Of a DNA stretch of 64,000 bases, positions 1 through 11,400 are shown one piece after another. Position 1 is the first letter of the stretch, and every line of letters starts with the position of its first letter. The position numbers and the translations under genes were made by a program. The notes beneath the pieces were generated by a model. It saw nothing but the letters and a program-made list of their open reading frames with translations, made no database searches and was not told the origin of the DNA. This stretch comes from Bradyrhizobium sp. SRS-191 (lineage in GTDB: Bacteria > Pseudomonadota > Alphaproteobacteria > Rhizobiales > Xanthobacteraceae): NCBI RefSeq assembly GCF_024586915.1, contig NZ_JANBVS010000010.1, positions 1-64,000 on the forward strand, read 5' to 3'.

Positions 1-3000
1 GCAGGTAGATCTCCAGCCCTGCGATGTCGAACGAGATCGGCGTCACCGCCGCCACGACGTCCGAGGCGTCGATGCCAGGACGCATGGCCATGTCCGTCAG
101 GAAATTGATCAGCCCCGCATGCGCCACCATCACGCCCTTGGGCCGTCCGGTCGAGCCCGAGGTGTAGATGACATAAGCAAGGTTGGCCGGCCGGCTGGTG
201 TTGACGGGCGCCTGCTCTGGCCAGGCCACGATGTCGGCCGCATCCGCATCGAGCTCCACCACCCGCCCTGCATGAGCGGGCAGCACACCGGCTAGCTGCC
301 GCTGGGTCACGATGACCGGCGCGCCTGCGTCGTGCAGCATGTAGCTCAGCCGCTCCGCCGGGTAGCCGGGGTCGAGCGGCAGATACGCCCCGCCGGCCTT
401 CAAGACTCCCAGCAGCGCCACCACCAGCTCCAGGCTGCGCTCGACGCAAAGGCCCACGACCACCTCCGGCCCCACGCCGAGCCCGCGCAGATGATGCGCC
501 AGCCGATTTGCGCGTGCGTCCAGCTCGCGATAGCTCAGCTGCTGGCCCTCGAACACCACCGCCACGGCATCCGGCGTTCGCGCAGCCTGCGCCGCGAACA
601 GCTCGTGCAGACATACCTCGGGATAGGCCTGAGCCCTACCTGCCCAATCCTCCAGCAGAACGCGACGATCCGCGGCGCTCAGCACCCCGATCCGTCTTAT
701 CGGCCTTTCCGGATGCTGCGCCAGCGCATCCGCAAGCTCGGCCAGCGCCGTCTCCATCATCCTGCACAGCGCGGCCGCTCCCACCGACCTCATCGTCTGC
801 GCCGTCAGGCCAAAGCCGTCACCGGCGTCATCGACCGACAGCATCACGGGATAGTTCGTGCGTTCCTCTCCCCAGAGCAGCTCGATGCCGTCCCACGCCG
901 GGCCGTTGGCGACACCGCCGCTGTAGCGGTAGTTCAGCAGTGACGTGAACAGAGGGCCGGAACCTTCGATGCCGCTGCAGCGCTGCGCAAGGGCGAGCGA
1001 GGCATGCTCGTGACGAAGGAGCCGTCCCAACAGCGCATGGACATCGCGAACGCTCGCGGCTGCGCTCTTCTCTCCGGCAGCAATCCGCACCGGGAGCGTG
1101 TTGATGAACATCCCCGCCGTCCGATCCGCACCGGACAGCCCGTGCAGGCGCCCGAACAACACCGTCCCAAACACCGCATCGCGCCCTCCCGACGTCCGCG
1201 ACACCACAAGCCCCCACGCCAGGTGAAACAGGCTTGCAGCGCTGACCCCGAGCTCACGCGCGTGGGCGCGCAGCCGTGCCGACAGGGCCGCAGGAAGCAC
1301 ATGACGCGCGTCCTCGATGTCCGTACCGTCGCCCTGCACATTGACGAGCCCGAACGGCGCCGATGGCTCGGTCACATCCGCCAACAGCTCGTGGAAGAAC
1401 GTCTCGTGCTCCGCCGTGCTGACGCCGTGCAGCGCCTGCCCGATGAAATCGCGGAACGGCACCGGCGCAGGCAGCTCCGCCTGCCGGCCCGTCAGATGGG
1501 CGTGGACCTCATGCGTGAGCACCTCCAGGGTCGTATGATCCATCACCAGATGATGATAGGTCAGCAGCAGCAACCAGCGTCCATGCTGCGCGTCGTGGGC
1601 CACGCAGCCCCGCAACAGCGGCGCATGCCGCACATCGAGCCGCTGGCTGCGTCCGAAGCGGGACCGCAGCTGCAGAAGCGCATCGCCGCCCGGCTCATCG
1701 AGCACCACGTCCTCGACCGCCAGCCGCACGCGCCGCCACACCACCTGCACCGGCTGCGGCAATTGCTCCCACATCACGGACGTTCGCAGAATGTCGTGGC
1801 GGCCGATCACCGCGTCCAATGCCGCGACGAAGCCGTCGAGCCGCGAGCGCGTGTCGAACGCCAGCACGCTCGACAGCAGATACGCATCATGGCCCGCATC
1901 CATCATGTGATGGAAGAGAACGCCTTCCTGCAGCGGCGCGAGAGGATAGATGTCCTGAATGTTGGCCATGCCGCCGTCGACCGACGCGGCAATCAGATCG
2001 ATCTCGCTTTGGCTCAGCTCGACCAGCGGCAGCATCGCCGGCGTGATCGCCGTGCAGCCTTCGGGAACGAGATTGGCGGGCACATCGACAGATGGCACCT
2101 CGCTGCCGGCTGCGGCCGCAAGCCCGGCGAGATCAGACGCGCTGAACACGGCCCGGATATCCGCGACGAGGCCCGCTCGACGCATCCGCTCGATCAGCGT
2201 GATCGCCAGCAGCGAGTGCCCCCCGAGCGCGAAGAAGTCATCGTGGCGGCCGACCCGCGCGACCTTCAGCAGCTCGCACCAGATCTGCGCCAGCCGCTCC
2301 TCCGTCTCGCCCCGCGGAGCCTGGTAGCCGTCATGTGGAAATGCTGCCAATTCCGGTGCGGGCAGCGCCGCGCGATCCAGCTTGCCGTTCGCCGTCAACG
2401 GCAGAGCCGCAAGCTGCACGAAGGCCGAGGGCATCATGTAGTCGGGAAGACGACGCGCAAGATGAGCTCGCAGATCTTCCGCGGCAAGCTTCGCATGTCC
2501 CACGACATAGGCCACCAGCCGCTTGCCGCCGCCGCCATCCTCCCGGGCCACGACGACCGCCTGCGCAACGTCGCCATGCTCGATCAGCGCCGCCTCGATC
2601 TCGCCAAGCTCGATCCGGAAGCCGCGAATCTTCACCTGTTGATCGCGTCGCCCGAGATATTCGAGCACGCCATCCGCCAGCCACCGGGCCAGGTCGCCCG
2701 TACGGTACAGCCGCTCGCCACGGCCGAACGGGCTCGGCACGAACCGCTCCGCCGTCAAATCGGCACGACCGAAATAGCCGCGTGCGAGCCCTGCCCCGCC
2801 GATGTACAGCTCGCCGGCGACGCCCACGGGGACGAATTCACCCTGGTCATCCAGAACATAAAGCTCGGTATTCGAGATCGGCCGCCCGATCGGCACGTTC
2901 ACAGCCAGTCCAGGCCGCGGCGCGACCGCAAAACAGGCGCTGAATGTGGTGCCTTCCGTCGGACCGTAACCATTGACGAGCTGGCAGTCGGGCATCTCGT

Positions 3001-5425
3001 CGAGGACGCGTTGGACATGAGACGGCGAGAGCACGTCTCCGCCCGCCAGCAGATAGCGCAGCGGTCTGACAAGCTCGATGTCGTGCTCGATGACGGTGTG
3101 AAAGAGTCCCGCCGTCAGCCAGAGAACCGTAACACGGGATTCCGCGATCACCCGCTTGAGCGTCGCGACCTCCACAAATCCCGCCGCGTAGATGCTGAGC
3201 CTCGCGCCGTTCAACAACGGCATCCAGATTTCGAATGTCGAGGCATCGAAGGCGAGCGGCGCCAGATGCAGGACTACGTCGTCAGTCCCCACGCTCACAT
3301 AGTTCGTATTCTTGACCAATCGAACGATATTGGAATGGGTGACGGCGACGCCCTTGGGCCGTCCGGTCGAGCCCGAGGTGTAGATGACGTAAGCGAGATT
3401 GGCCGGCCGGCTGGTATTGACCGGCGCCTGCCGCGGCCGGGCCGCGATGTCAGCCGTTTCCGTATCGAGCTCCACCACCCGCGCCTTATGAGCGGGCAGC
3501 ACGCCGGCCAGGTGCCTCTGGGTCACGATGACCGGCGCGCCTGCGTCGTGCAGCATGTAGCTCAGCCGGTCGGCCGGGTAGCCCGGGTCGAGCGGCAGAT
3601 ACGCCCCGCCCGCCTTGAGGATTCCCAACAGCGCCACCACCAGCTCCAGGCTGCGCTCGACGCAAAGTCCCACGACGACCTCGGGCCCGACGCCGAGCCC
3701 GAGCAGATGATGCGCCAGCTGGTTCGACCGTGCATCCAGCTCGTGGTAGCTCAGCTGCTCGTCCTCGAACGCCACCGCAACGGCGTCCGGCGTTCGCGCG
3801 GCCTGCGCCGCGAACAGCTCGTGCAGACAGCCCTCGGGATAGGACGCCGCCTGGCCCGCCCAATCCTCCAGCAGAACGCGACGATCCGCGGCGCTCAGCA
3901 CCGGCAACGATGACAGCCGGCGCTCCGGCGCCGCGACGATTCCTTCCAGAAGTACTTCGAGATGGTGCGCAAACCGCTCGATCGTCCCGCGATCGAACAG
4001 ATCGAGCGCATATTCCACACGGCCCTGCAGGCAGCCGTCGATCTCCCAGACGAACAAGGACAGATCGAACACCGACGTCCGCTGCTCGCCTGCGAGCGGA
4101 CGAAGCGTCAGAACCGAGAGCTCGATCGCTTCCTGCGGCACGTTCTGCAGGCTGAAACTCACCTGGAACACCGGCTGCCGGCTCAGGTCGCGGACCGGTT
4201 GCAGCTCCTCCACCAGTCTCTCGAACGGGAGATCCTGATGCGCAAAGGCGCCGAGCGCCATCTCCTTCACCTGCGCCAGCAGCTCCATGAAGCTCGGATC
4301 ACCCGACAGGTCCGTGCGCATCGCGAGCGTGTTGACGAAGAACCCGATCAGCCCCTCCAGCTGGCGGTCGACACGCCCGGCGATCGGCGAGCCCACGACG
4401 ATATCGGTCTGGCCACTGTAACGCGACAACAGGAGCTGATACGCGGCCAGCAGCACCATGTAGAGCGTCGCGCCCGAACGGCGCGACAGCGCCGTCAGTC
4501 CCTCCGACAGCTCACGCGACAGCGTGAAAGGCACCATGCCGCCGGCAAAGCTCGCCACCGACGGACGCGGACGGTCTGTCGGCAGCTCGAGCACCACCGG
4601 CGCTCCCTTCAGCCGTTCCTTCCAATACGCAAGCTGACGCTCCAGTGCGTCGCCCTGCAGCCAGGCCCGCTGCCAGAGCGCGTAGTCGGCATACTGGACC
4701 ACGAGCTCCGGCAGCGGAGATGACCTGCCCTGGCTGAACGCTTCGTAAAGCGCAGCCACCTCGCGCGTGAGGACGCCGATCGACCAGCCATCCGAGACGA
4801 TGTGATGCATCGTCGCTAGCACCACGTGATCCCTGGCGCCGAGCCGGATCAGCCTTGCCCTGAACAGCGGCCCGCGTGTCAGCTCGAAGCGGTACGCAGC
4901 CTCCTCCTTGGCCAGACATCGAATCTCCGCTTCCTGAGCATCGACGCCAAGCTGCGACAGATCCAGCCGCTCAAGACGGAACGAGCCGGCCGCATCGATC
5001 ACCTGCACGCCCTGCCCGTCCACCAACTCGACATGCGTCCGCAACGCCTCGTGCCGTCGCACAACCTCCACCAGGCTCTGCTCCAGCGCGTCAACGTCAA
5101 GCTCGCCATCCAGCCGGAGCGCGAACGGCATGTTGTAGGCCGATCCCACGAGCCCGAGCTGATCCAGGAACCACAAGCGTTCCTGCGCATACGACATCGC
5201 CACGCGATCCGACGGCTCTCTGGCCGCCAGCCTTGGCCGGCCGCCCGCAGCGCGATGCGCTGATGTCAGGAAGCTGATCACGCCTTCCTTGTTCGCGCGA
5301 AGCTCTGTCAACTCGGCCTGTGACAGGCCGCCGGCAGGCGCCCGGTATTTGAGCTGCCCGTTGTCGAGCCAGATGCTCACGCCGTTCTTGCGCAGGGACG
5401 TCAGGAGAGCCTGGACCGTGCTCAT
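1..5425 (-). CDS. Non-ribosomal peptide synthetase, docking-C-A-PCP-C-A (3' end outside window)
   Basis: Most downstream synthetase gene in view; the reading frame is still open at base 1, so the C-terminus is missing. About 1808 codons are present. Residues 1-55 form a TubC-type N-terminal docking domain. A condensation domain follows (HHIVSDG near 207), then an adenylation domain (YTSGSTG near 685) and a carrier protein (GGHSLL near 1070). A second condensation domain starts near 1160 (PLAPLQEG; HHLVMDH near 1293) and a second adenylation domain (YTSGSTG near 1760) is cut soon after motif A4. Pocket residues of the first A domain read by eye are DAFWLGGTFK, matching valine-type codes; the second begins D-I-..-L, as in glycine-type codes. 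The ATG at 5425 overlaps the upstream stop as ATGA, implying translational coupling. Domain calls are secure; substrate calls are inference. Confidence 0.93.
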   Translation of the reverse strand, partial: MSTVQALLTSLRKNGVSIWLDNGQLKYRAPAGGLSQAELTELRANKEGVISFLTSAHRAAGGRPRLAAREPSDRVAMSYAQERLWFLDQLGLVGSAYNMPFALRLDGELDVDALEQSLVEVVRRHEALRTHVELVDGQGVQVIDAAGSFRLERLDLSQLGVDAQEAEIRCLAKEEAAYRFELTRGPLFRARLIRLGARDHVVLATMHHIVSDGWSIGVLTREVAALYEAFSQGRSSPLPELVVQYADYALWQRAWLQGDALERQLAYWKERLKGAPVVLELPTDRPRPSVASFAGGMVPFTLSRELSEGLTALSRRSGATLYMVLLAAYQLLLSRYSGQTDIVVGSPIAGRVDRQLEGLIGFFVNTLAMRTDLSGDPSFMELLAQVKEMALGAFAHQDLPFERLVEELQPVRDLSRQPVFQVSFSLQNVPQEAIELSVLTLRPLAGEQRTSVFDLSLFVWEIDGCLQGRVEYALDLFDRGTIERFAHHLEVLLEGIVAAPERRLSSLPVLSAADRRVLLEDWAGQAASYPEGCLHELFAAQAARTPDAVAVAFEDEQLSYHELDARSNQLAHHLLGLGVGPEVVVGLCVERSLELVVALLGILKAGGAYLPLDPGYPADRLSYMLHDAGAPVIVTQRHLAGVLPAHKARVVELDTETADIAARPRQAPVNTSRPANLAYVIYTSGSTGRPKGVAVTHSNIVRLVKNTNYVSVGTDDVVLHLAPLAFDASTFEIWMPLLNGARLSIYAAGFVEVATLKRVIAESRVTVLWLTAGLFHTVIEHDIELVRPLRYLLAGGDVLSPSHVQRVLDEMPDCQLVNGYGPTEGTTFSACFAVAPRPGLAVNVPIGRPISNTELYVLDDQGEFVPVGVAGELYIGGAGLARGYFGRADLTAERFVPSPFGRGERLYRTGDLARWLADGVLEYLGRRDQQVKIRGFRIELGEIEAALIEHGDVAQAVVVAREDGGGGKRLVAYVVGHAKLAAEDLRAHLARRLPDYMMPSAFVQLAALPLTANGKLDRAALPAPELAAFPHDGYQAPRGETEERLAQIWCELLKVARVGRHDDFFALGGHSLLAITLIERMRRAGLVADIRAVFSASDLAGLAAAAGSEVPSVDVPANLVPEGCTAITPAMLPLVELSQSEIDLIAASVDGGMANIQDIYPLAPLQEGVLFHHMMDAGHDAYLLSSVLAFDTRSRLDGFVAALDAVIGRHDILRTSVMWEQLPQPVQVVWRRVRLAVEDVVLDEPGGDALLQLRSRFGRSQRLDVRHAPLLRGCVAHDAQHGRWLLLLTYHHLVMDHTTLEVLTHEVHAHLTGRQAELPAPVPFRDFIGQALHGVSTAEHETFFHELLADVTEPSAPFGLVNVQGDGTDIEDARHVLPAALSARLRAHARELGVSAASLFHLAWGLVVSRTSGGRDAVFGTVLFGRLHGLSGADRTAGMFINTLPVRIAAGEKSAAASVRDVHALLGRLLRHEHASLALAQRCSGIEGSGPLFTSLLNYRYSGGVANGPAWDGIELLWGEERTNYPVMLSVDDAGDGFGLTAQTMRSVGAAALCRMMETALAELADALAQHPERPIRRIGVLSAADRRVLLEDWAGRAQAYPEVCLHELFAAQAARTPDAVAVVFEGQQLSYRELDARANRLAHHLRGLGVGPEVVVGLCVERSLELVVALLGVLKAGGAYLPLDPGYPAERLSYMLHDAGAPVIVTQRQLAGVLPAHAGRVVELDADAADIVAWPEQAPVNTSRPANLAYVIYTSGSTGRPKGVMVAHAGLINFLTDMAMRPGIDASDVVAAVTPISFDIAGLEIYL

Positions 5426-8400
5426 ACGATCCCCACCTCTTCGTCACGATTCTCCGAGCCATCTGCGATATCGGCTGCGCCATGCCGGGCGGCCCAACGC
5501 ACCGTATCGATCCAGTCGGCCAGCCGAGCCAGGGTCGGCGCTTCGAACAGCGCGCGGAGCGGCACATCGATCGCGAGCGCTTCGCGCAGCCGCGCCATCA
5601 TCCGCATCGCCAGCAGTGAATGCCCGCCAAGCTCGAAGAAGTTGTCGTCGATCCCGATCCGATCCAGCTTCAGGACGTCGCACCAGATCGCTGCGAGCGT
5701 CTGCTCCACCGGAGTACGGGGCGGAACATAGGGGCGAGACGAAACCCGCGGCCCCGGGACCGGCAAGGCACGGCGATCGAGCTTGCCGGTCGGCGTCAAC
5801 GGGAAGGTCTCCATCGCCATGAAGGACGACGGCACCATGTAGTCGGGCAGGCTCCGCTTCAGATGATTGCGAAGCTTGTCGGCATCGAGTGGCCCGCCAT
5901 TCTCCGCTCCGACCACATAGGCGACGAGGCGCTTGTCGCCGTTCTCCTCGTGCGCGACCACCGCAGCCTGCGCAACGGATTCATCGGCGAGCAACGTCGC
6001 CTCGACCTCACCAAGCTCGATCCGGAAGCCGCGGATCTTGACCTGATGGTCCGACCGGCCCAGGAATTCCAGATTGCCATCGGCGCACCACCGCACGCGA
6101 TCGCCGGTCCGGTACAATCGCTCGCCGTCGCCGAACGGATTCGGCACGAACCGCTCCGCCGTGAGATCGGGGCGGCCAAGATAGCCGCGCGCAAGACCGA
6201 CGCCACCGACATATAATTCCCCCGCGACCCCAATGGGGACGGGACGAAGATCGGGATCGAGGACAAAGAGCTTCATGTTCGCGATCGGCCGGCCGATGGG
6301 AATGGCCGCAGGGATCGGCGCTCCGACGACATAAGAGGACGCATCGGCGGAGACTTCAGACGAGCCGTAGATGTTGACGAAGCGGCAATCCGGCAACGCC
6401 TCCGTCAGACGGACCATCAAGTCCCTGCTCAGGGCCTCGCCGCTCAGCGTACAGCTTCGCAAGCCAGACAGATGCGCCCTCGTCGCCGGATCGGACGCCA
6501 GCGCGAACGCCAGGGACGGCACGATGACGACACGCGTCACTCCGCGCTCGGCCATCATCGCGACCAGCTCCGTCGGCTGCCGGCCGACAGCGTCGCGCGC
6601 AACGACCAGGCGAAGTCCGCGACAGAGCGGTCCGAGACTTTCGAAGATGGAGTCGACAAAGCCGATCGAGGTCTTTTGACAGCAGACATCATCGTCGTCG
6701 AACGCGTCGATGCCGTCCTGCGCCACGATCCGGTTCACCATCCCCTGGTGCAGTCCGCACACCCCCTTCGGCCGGCCTGTAGAGCCCGAGGTGTAGATGA
6801 TGTAAGCGAGGTTTGCGGGAACGGAGATGTTCTCCGGTGGGGTCGCGGGCCGACGCGCAATATCCTCCCAGTCCGCATCGATCCGCAACGTGGAGCCGGC
6901 ATGGGCGGGCAAATGTGGCACCAGATGCGCCATGGTGACCACGAGCGGCGCTTTCGCATCGCTCAGCATGTAGGCCAAGCGATCGGCCGGGTAGGACGGA
7001 TCCAGCGGAAGATAGGCGCCGCCCGCCTTCAGGATGCCGAGCAGCGCGATCATCATCTCGAGGCTGCGCTCGATGGACAGCCCCACCACGACCTCCGGTC
7101 CCACCCCGAGATGACGCAGATGGTGCGCCACACGGTTCGCGCGCTCGTCGAGCTCCGCATAGCTCAGCTGCCGATCGTCGTCGACGAGCGCAATCGCGTC
7201 GGGTGTTCGCAGCGCTTGCGCCTCGAAGAGCTGATGAAGGCACTTGTCCGAAGGACCATTCGCCGCGGTCGCATTCCACTCCACGATGAGCCGGTGATGC
7301 TCCTCTTCGCTCAGCAACGGCAATTCCGACAGGCGCGCGTCGGGCGTCTCGACGATGCCTTCCAGCAGCCGCGCGAAGTGGTCCGCCAGCCGCTCGATCG
7401 TCGTGCGATCGAACAGATCCGACGCATATTCGAACGTCCCGATCAGCCCCGCGTCGGTCTCGCGCATGAACAGCGTCAGATCGAACAATGAGGTCCGGTG
7501 CTCGCCGCTGAGCATCCGAAGCGTCAGCGCCGGCAGCTCCACGACGTCACGCGGCGTGTTCTGCAGGCTGAAGCAGACCTGGAACACCGGTTGACGGCTC
7601 AGATCCCGCGTCGGCTGCAACTCCTCGACGAGCTTCTCAAACGGCAGATCCTGATGCGCATAGGCGCCGAGCGCTACATCCCTCACGCGCTTCAACAGCC
7701 GCACGAAGGTCGGATCTCCGGACAGGTCCGTCCGCATCGCCAGAGTATTGACGAAGAATCCGATCAAGCCTTCCAGCTCGGGACGCCGGCGCCCGGCGAT
7801 CGGCGTGCCGACCACGATGTCATCCTGACCGCTGTAGCGGCTCAGCAGCAGCTGATACGCCGCCAGCAAGAGCATGTACAGCGTCACGCCTTCGCGACGC
7901 GCCAGCGCCGCGAGCTTCCCCGACAGTTCGCCTGGGAGCGCGAAGTCAACCGCGCCACCAGCGAAGCTGGCGACCGCCGCCCGCGGCCGGTCGGCCGGCA
8001 GGTCCAAGGCGGGCGGCGCTCCCTCCAGTTGGCGCCTCCAGTAGCCGATCTGCTGCTGCAACACCTCTCCCTGCAACCAGCTTCGCTGCCACGACGCATA
8101 GTCAGCATACTGGACCGGAAGCTCCGCCAGCGGCGATGGATCGCCGGCGCTGAACGCCTGATACAGCGCGGCCACCTCGCGCGTCAGAATGCCGATGGAC
8201 CAGCCATCCGACACGATGTGATGCATCGTCGTCAGCAGCACGTGGTCTCTCTCGCCCAGTCGGATCAGCGTCGCCCGGAACAACGGCCCGCGGGTCAGCG
8301 CGAAGCGATGCGAGACTTCGTCCTGTACCAGGCGGCGAACCTCTGCCTGCTGTGCGTCGACGCCAAGCTCCGACACGTCCCACTTGGCAAGACAAAACGA

Positions 8401-11400
8401 GCCCGCAGCGTCGATCACCTGCATGCCCTGCCCGTCCAGCGTCTCGAAATGCGTCCGCAACGCCTCGTGCCGACGCACCAGCTCCGACAGGCTCCGCTCC
8501 AGCGCGACGACATCGAGCTCACCCTCGAGTCTGAGCGCGAACGGCATGTTGTAGGCCGCTCCCACCAGACCAAGCTGGTCCAAAAACCACAGCCGCTCCT
8601 GCGCATAGGACATCGCCGGCCGGTCCGAGCGGTCCGGGAGCCGGAGCAAGGGCGGCAGCACAGCCCCCGCTCCGCCGGGCTGCTCCGCCTCGATCCGGGC
8701 TGCCAGATCCCGGATCGTCGGCGCTTCGAACAACGCGCGCAGCGGCAGCTCGACCTGCAGCGCATCGCGCAACCGGGCCATCACGCGCGTCGCCAGAAGG
8801 GAATGTCCGCCGAGCTCGAAGAAGTTCTCGTCGATCCCGATCCGATCGCGTCTCAAGACCTCGCACCAGATCGCCGCCAGCATGTCCTCGGCCGGGTTGC
8901 GCGGCGCCGTATAGGCTTCGGTGAGGCGTTGCAGGTCCGGCACCGGCAGAGCGCGACGGTCGAGCTTGCCGTGTGCCGTTCGCGGCAATTCCTCGAGCTG
9001 CATAATGGCCGAGGGCACCATGTGCGGAGGCAGCCGGACGGACAGATGACGTCGAAGCTCGGCGCCATCCGCGCGGCTTCCGTCATGCAGCACCACGTAG
9101 CCGAGCAGCGTCTTCTCATGGCCGATGGCGCGCGCCACGGTGACGGCCTGCCGAACCGCAGGATGCGTCAGCAGCGCTGCGGTGATCTCCTCGGGCTCGA
9201 TGCGGTGACCTCGGATCTTGACCTGATCGTCACCCCGCCCCAGGAACTCGATGCTTCCGTCCAAAAGAAAACGGGCCCGATCGCCGGTGCGATACAGCCT
9301 GCGCCCGGCGTCGGAAAACGGATCCGGAATGAAGCTGCTGGCCGTGAGGTCCGCGCGACGGAGATAGCCGCGCGCGACCTGCGCCCCACCGATATACAGG
9401 TCACCCACCACCCCGATCGGAGCCGGATCGAGATTCCCGTCCAAGATGAAGGTCTGGGTGTTGGCGAGCGGGCGGCCGATCGGAACACACTCGGTGGTGC
9501 CGCGCTGGGTGCAGCGATCGACGCTCTGGACGGTGACCCCGACCGTCGTCTCCGTCGGTCCATAGTGATTGAAGATCCGGCAGCCGAGCGCCGCGGCTCT
9601 GAGTCTGTCGACCCATTCCCACCGACTGACGTCACCGCCGACGATCAGAACCTTCCTTGGCAGCAACTCGCTGCCGCCAGAGGCATCCAGCAGCGAATGC
9701 AGATGCGGCGGAGCGATCTTGAGGCAGTCGATCGGGTTTTCCCTCACGTAGCTCGACAGATATTGCGCGTCGAGGCTCTCCTCATAGCCGACGAGATGCA
9801 GCATTCCCCCGCTCAGCAGCGATGGGTACAGCACCGTCACCGAGGAATCGACGGTCAATGGCTGCAGCATCATGTAGCTGGATGTCTCTGCCAGCCCCGC
9901 GGCCGCCACGACCGCCGACACATAGTTCGTGACATGCCGATGCTCGAGGACGACGCCTTTCGGTCGACCGGTCGATCCGGACGTATAGAGCAGATAGGCC
10001 ATGTTGCCCGGCAGCACACCGCTCCAGGGCGAGCCATCAGCCAGATCGTCGGCGTCCGCAAGGTCGACGTCGACAGCAACAACGCGACGGCCTGGTCTCG
10101 CAAACCGCGCAGCGAATGCCGAGAGTGTTACCACGACTGTCACGGCCGCATCGTCCAGCATGACGTCCAGCCGGTCATCCGGATAGCTCAGATCGAGCGG
10201 TAGATAGGCCCCGCCCGCCTTCAGAATCCCGAGCAGCGCGACGATCATCTCGAGGCTGCGTTCGAGACCGAGCCCGACCACCAGGTCGGGCCCGACCCCG
10301 AGCCGGCGCAGATGCTGCGCCAGCTGGTTCGAACGACGGTCCAGCTCGCGATAGCTCAGCGACGCATCGCCACACATGACCGCCGTCGCCTCCGGCGTCC
10401 GTCTCGCCTGGATCTGGAACAACTCATGCAGGCACTTGTCGGCCGGATACGAGGCGGTTGTCGCGTTCCACTCCACGATCAGGCGATGGCGCTCGGCCTC
10501 GCCAAGCAGGGGCAAATCCGACAGACGCGCCTCGGGCCGCGCCACCACGGCTTCGAGCAGGACCTGGAAATGCGCGACGAGCCGCTCGATGGTCGCCGCT
10601 TCGAACAAGTCCTTGGCATATTCGACATGGCCCTCGAGCCGGTTGCCGCGCTCGTAGAAATAGACCGCGAGCTCGTGCTTGGCTTTCGGCATGTTGCTGC
10701 GAATCCACCGCGCCCTGATGCCGGCGAATGTCAGCAGCCGCTGCGGCAGGTTCTCCAGCGAGAACACCGTCTGATAGATCGCAGACCGGTTGAGATCGCG
10801 GACGGGGTTCAGCTCCTTCACCAGCCGCTCGAACGGCACATCCTGATGCGCATAGGCACCGATCGCCACCTGCTTGACGCGCTTCAGCAGCTCCAGAAAC
10901 GTCGGATCACCTGACAAATCCGTCCTCAACACGATCGTATTGACGAACAGACCGATCATCCCCTGGAATTCAGCACGGGATCGCCCGGCGGTTGGCGATC
11001 CCACGACGATATCGTCCTGCCCGCTATAGCGCTGCAGCAGGATCTGGTAGGCGGCGAGAAGCAGCATGTACAGCGTGGCCCCTTCGCGCCGCGCGAGCTC
11101 GAACAGCTGACGCGACAGGTCCGCAGACAAGGCGACATTGATCGTGCCGGCGTTGAAGCTGGCCATCTTGGGCCGGACACGGTCGATCGGCAGATCCAGT
11201 GCGGCAGGTGCGCCTGCGAGCCTTTCCTTCCAATAGCCGACCTGCTTGTCCAGGACGCGATCCTGCGCCGTGTCACGTTGCCAGATCGCGTAATCACCGT
11301 ACTGGACCGGCAGCTCCGGCAGCGGCGAGGCGCGGCCCCGGCTGAAGGCCTCGTAGAGCGCGCTGACCTCATCGATGAGAAGAGCGATCGACCACCCATC

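Noticed and set aside
1004..3913. Long plus-strand open frame across the NRPS gene (others at 7498-10203, 17825-20485 and 48211-50466)
   Set aside because: Antisense to clear NRPS or adhesin coding sequence, rich in Arg/His/Gln with no domain; a by-product of high GC codon use.
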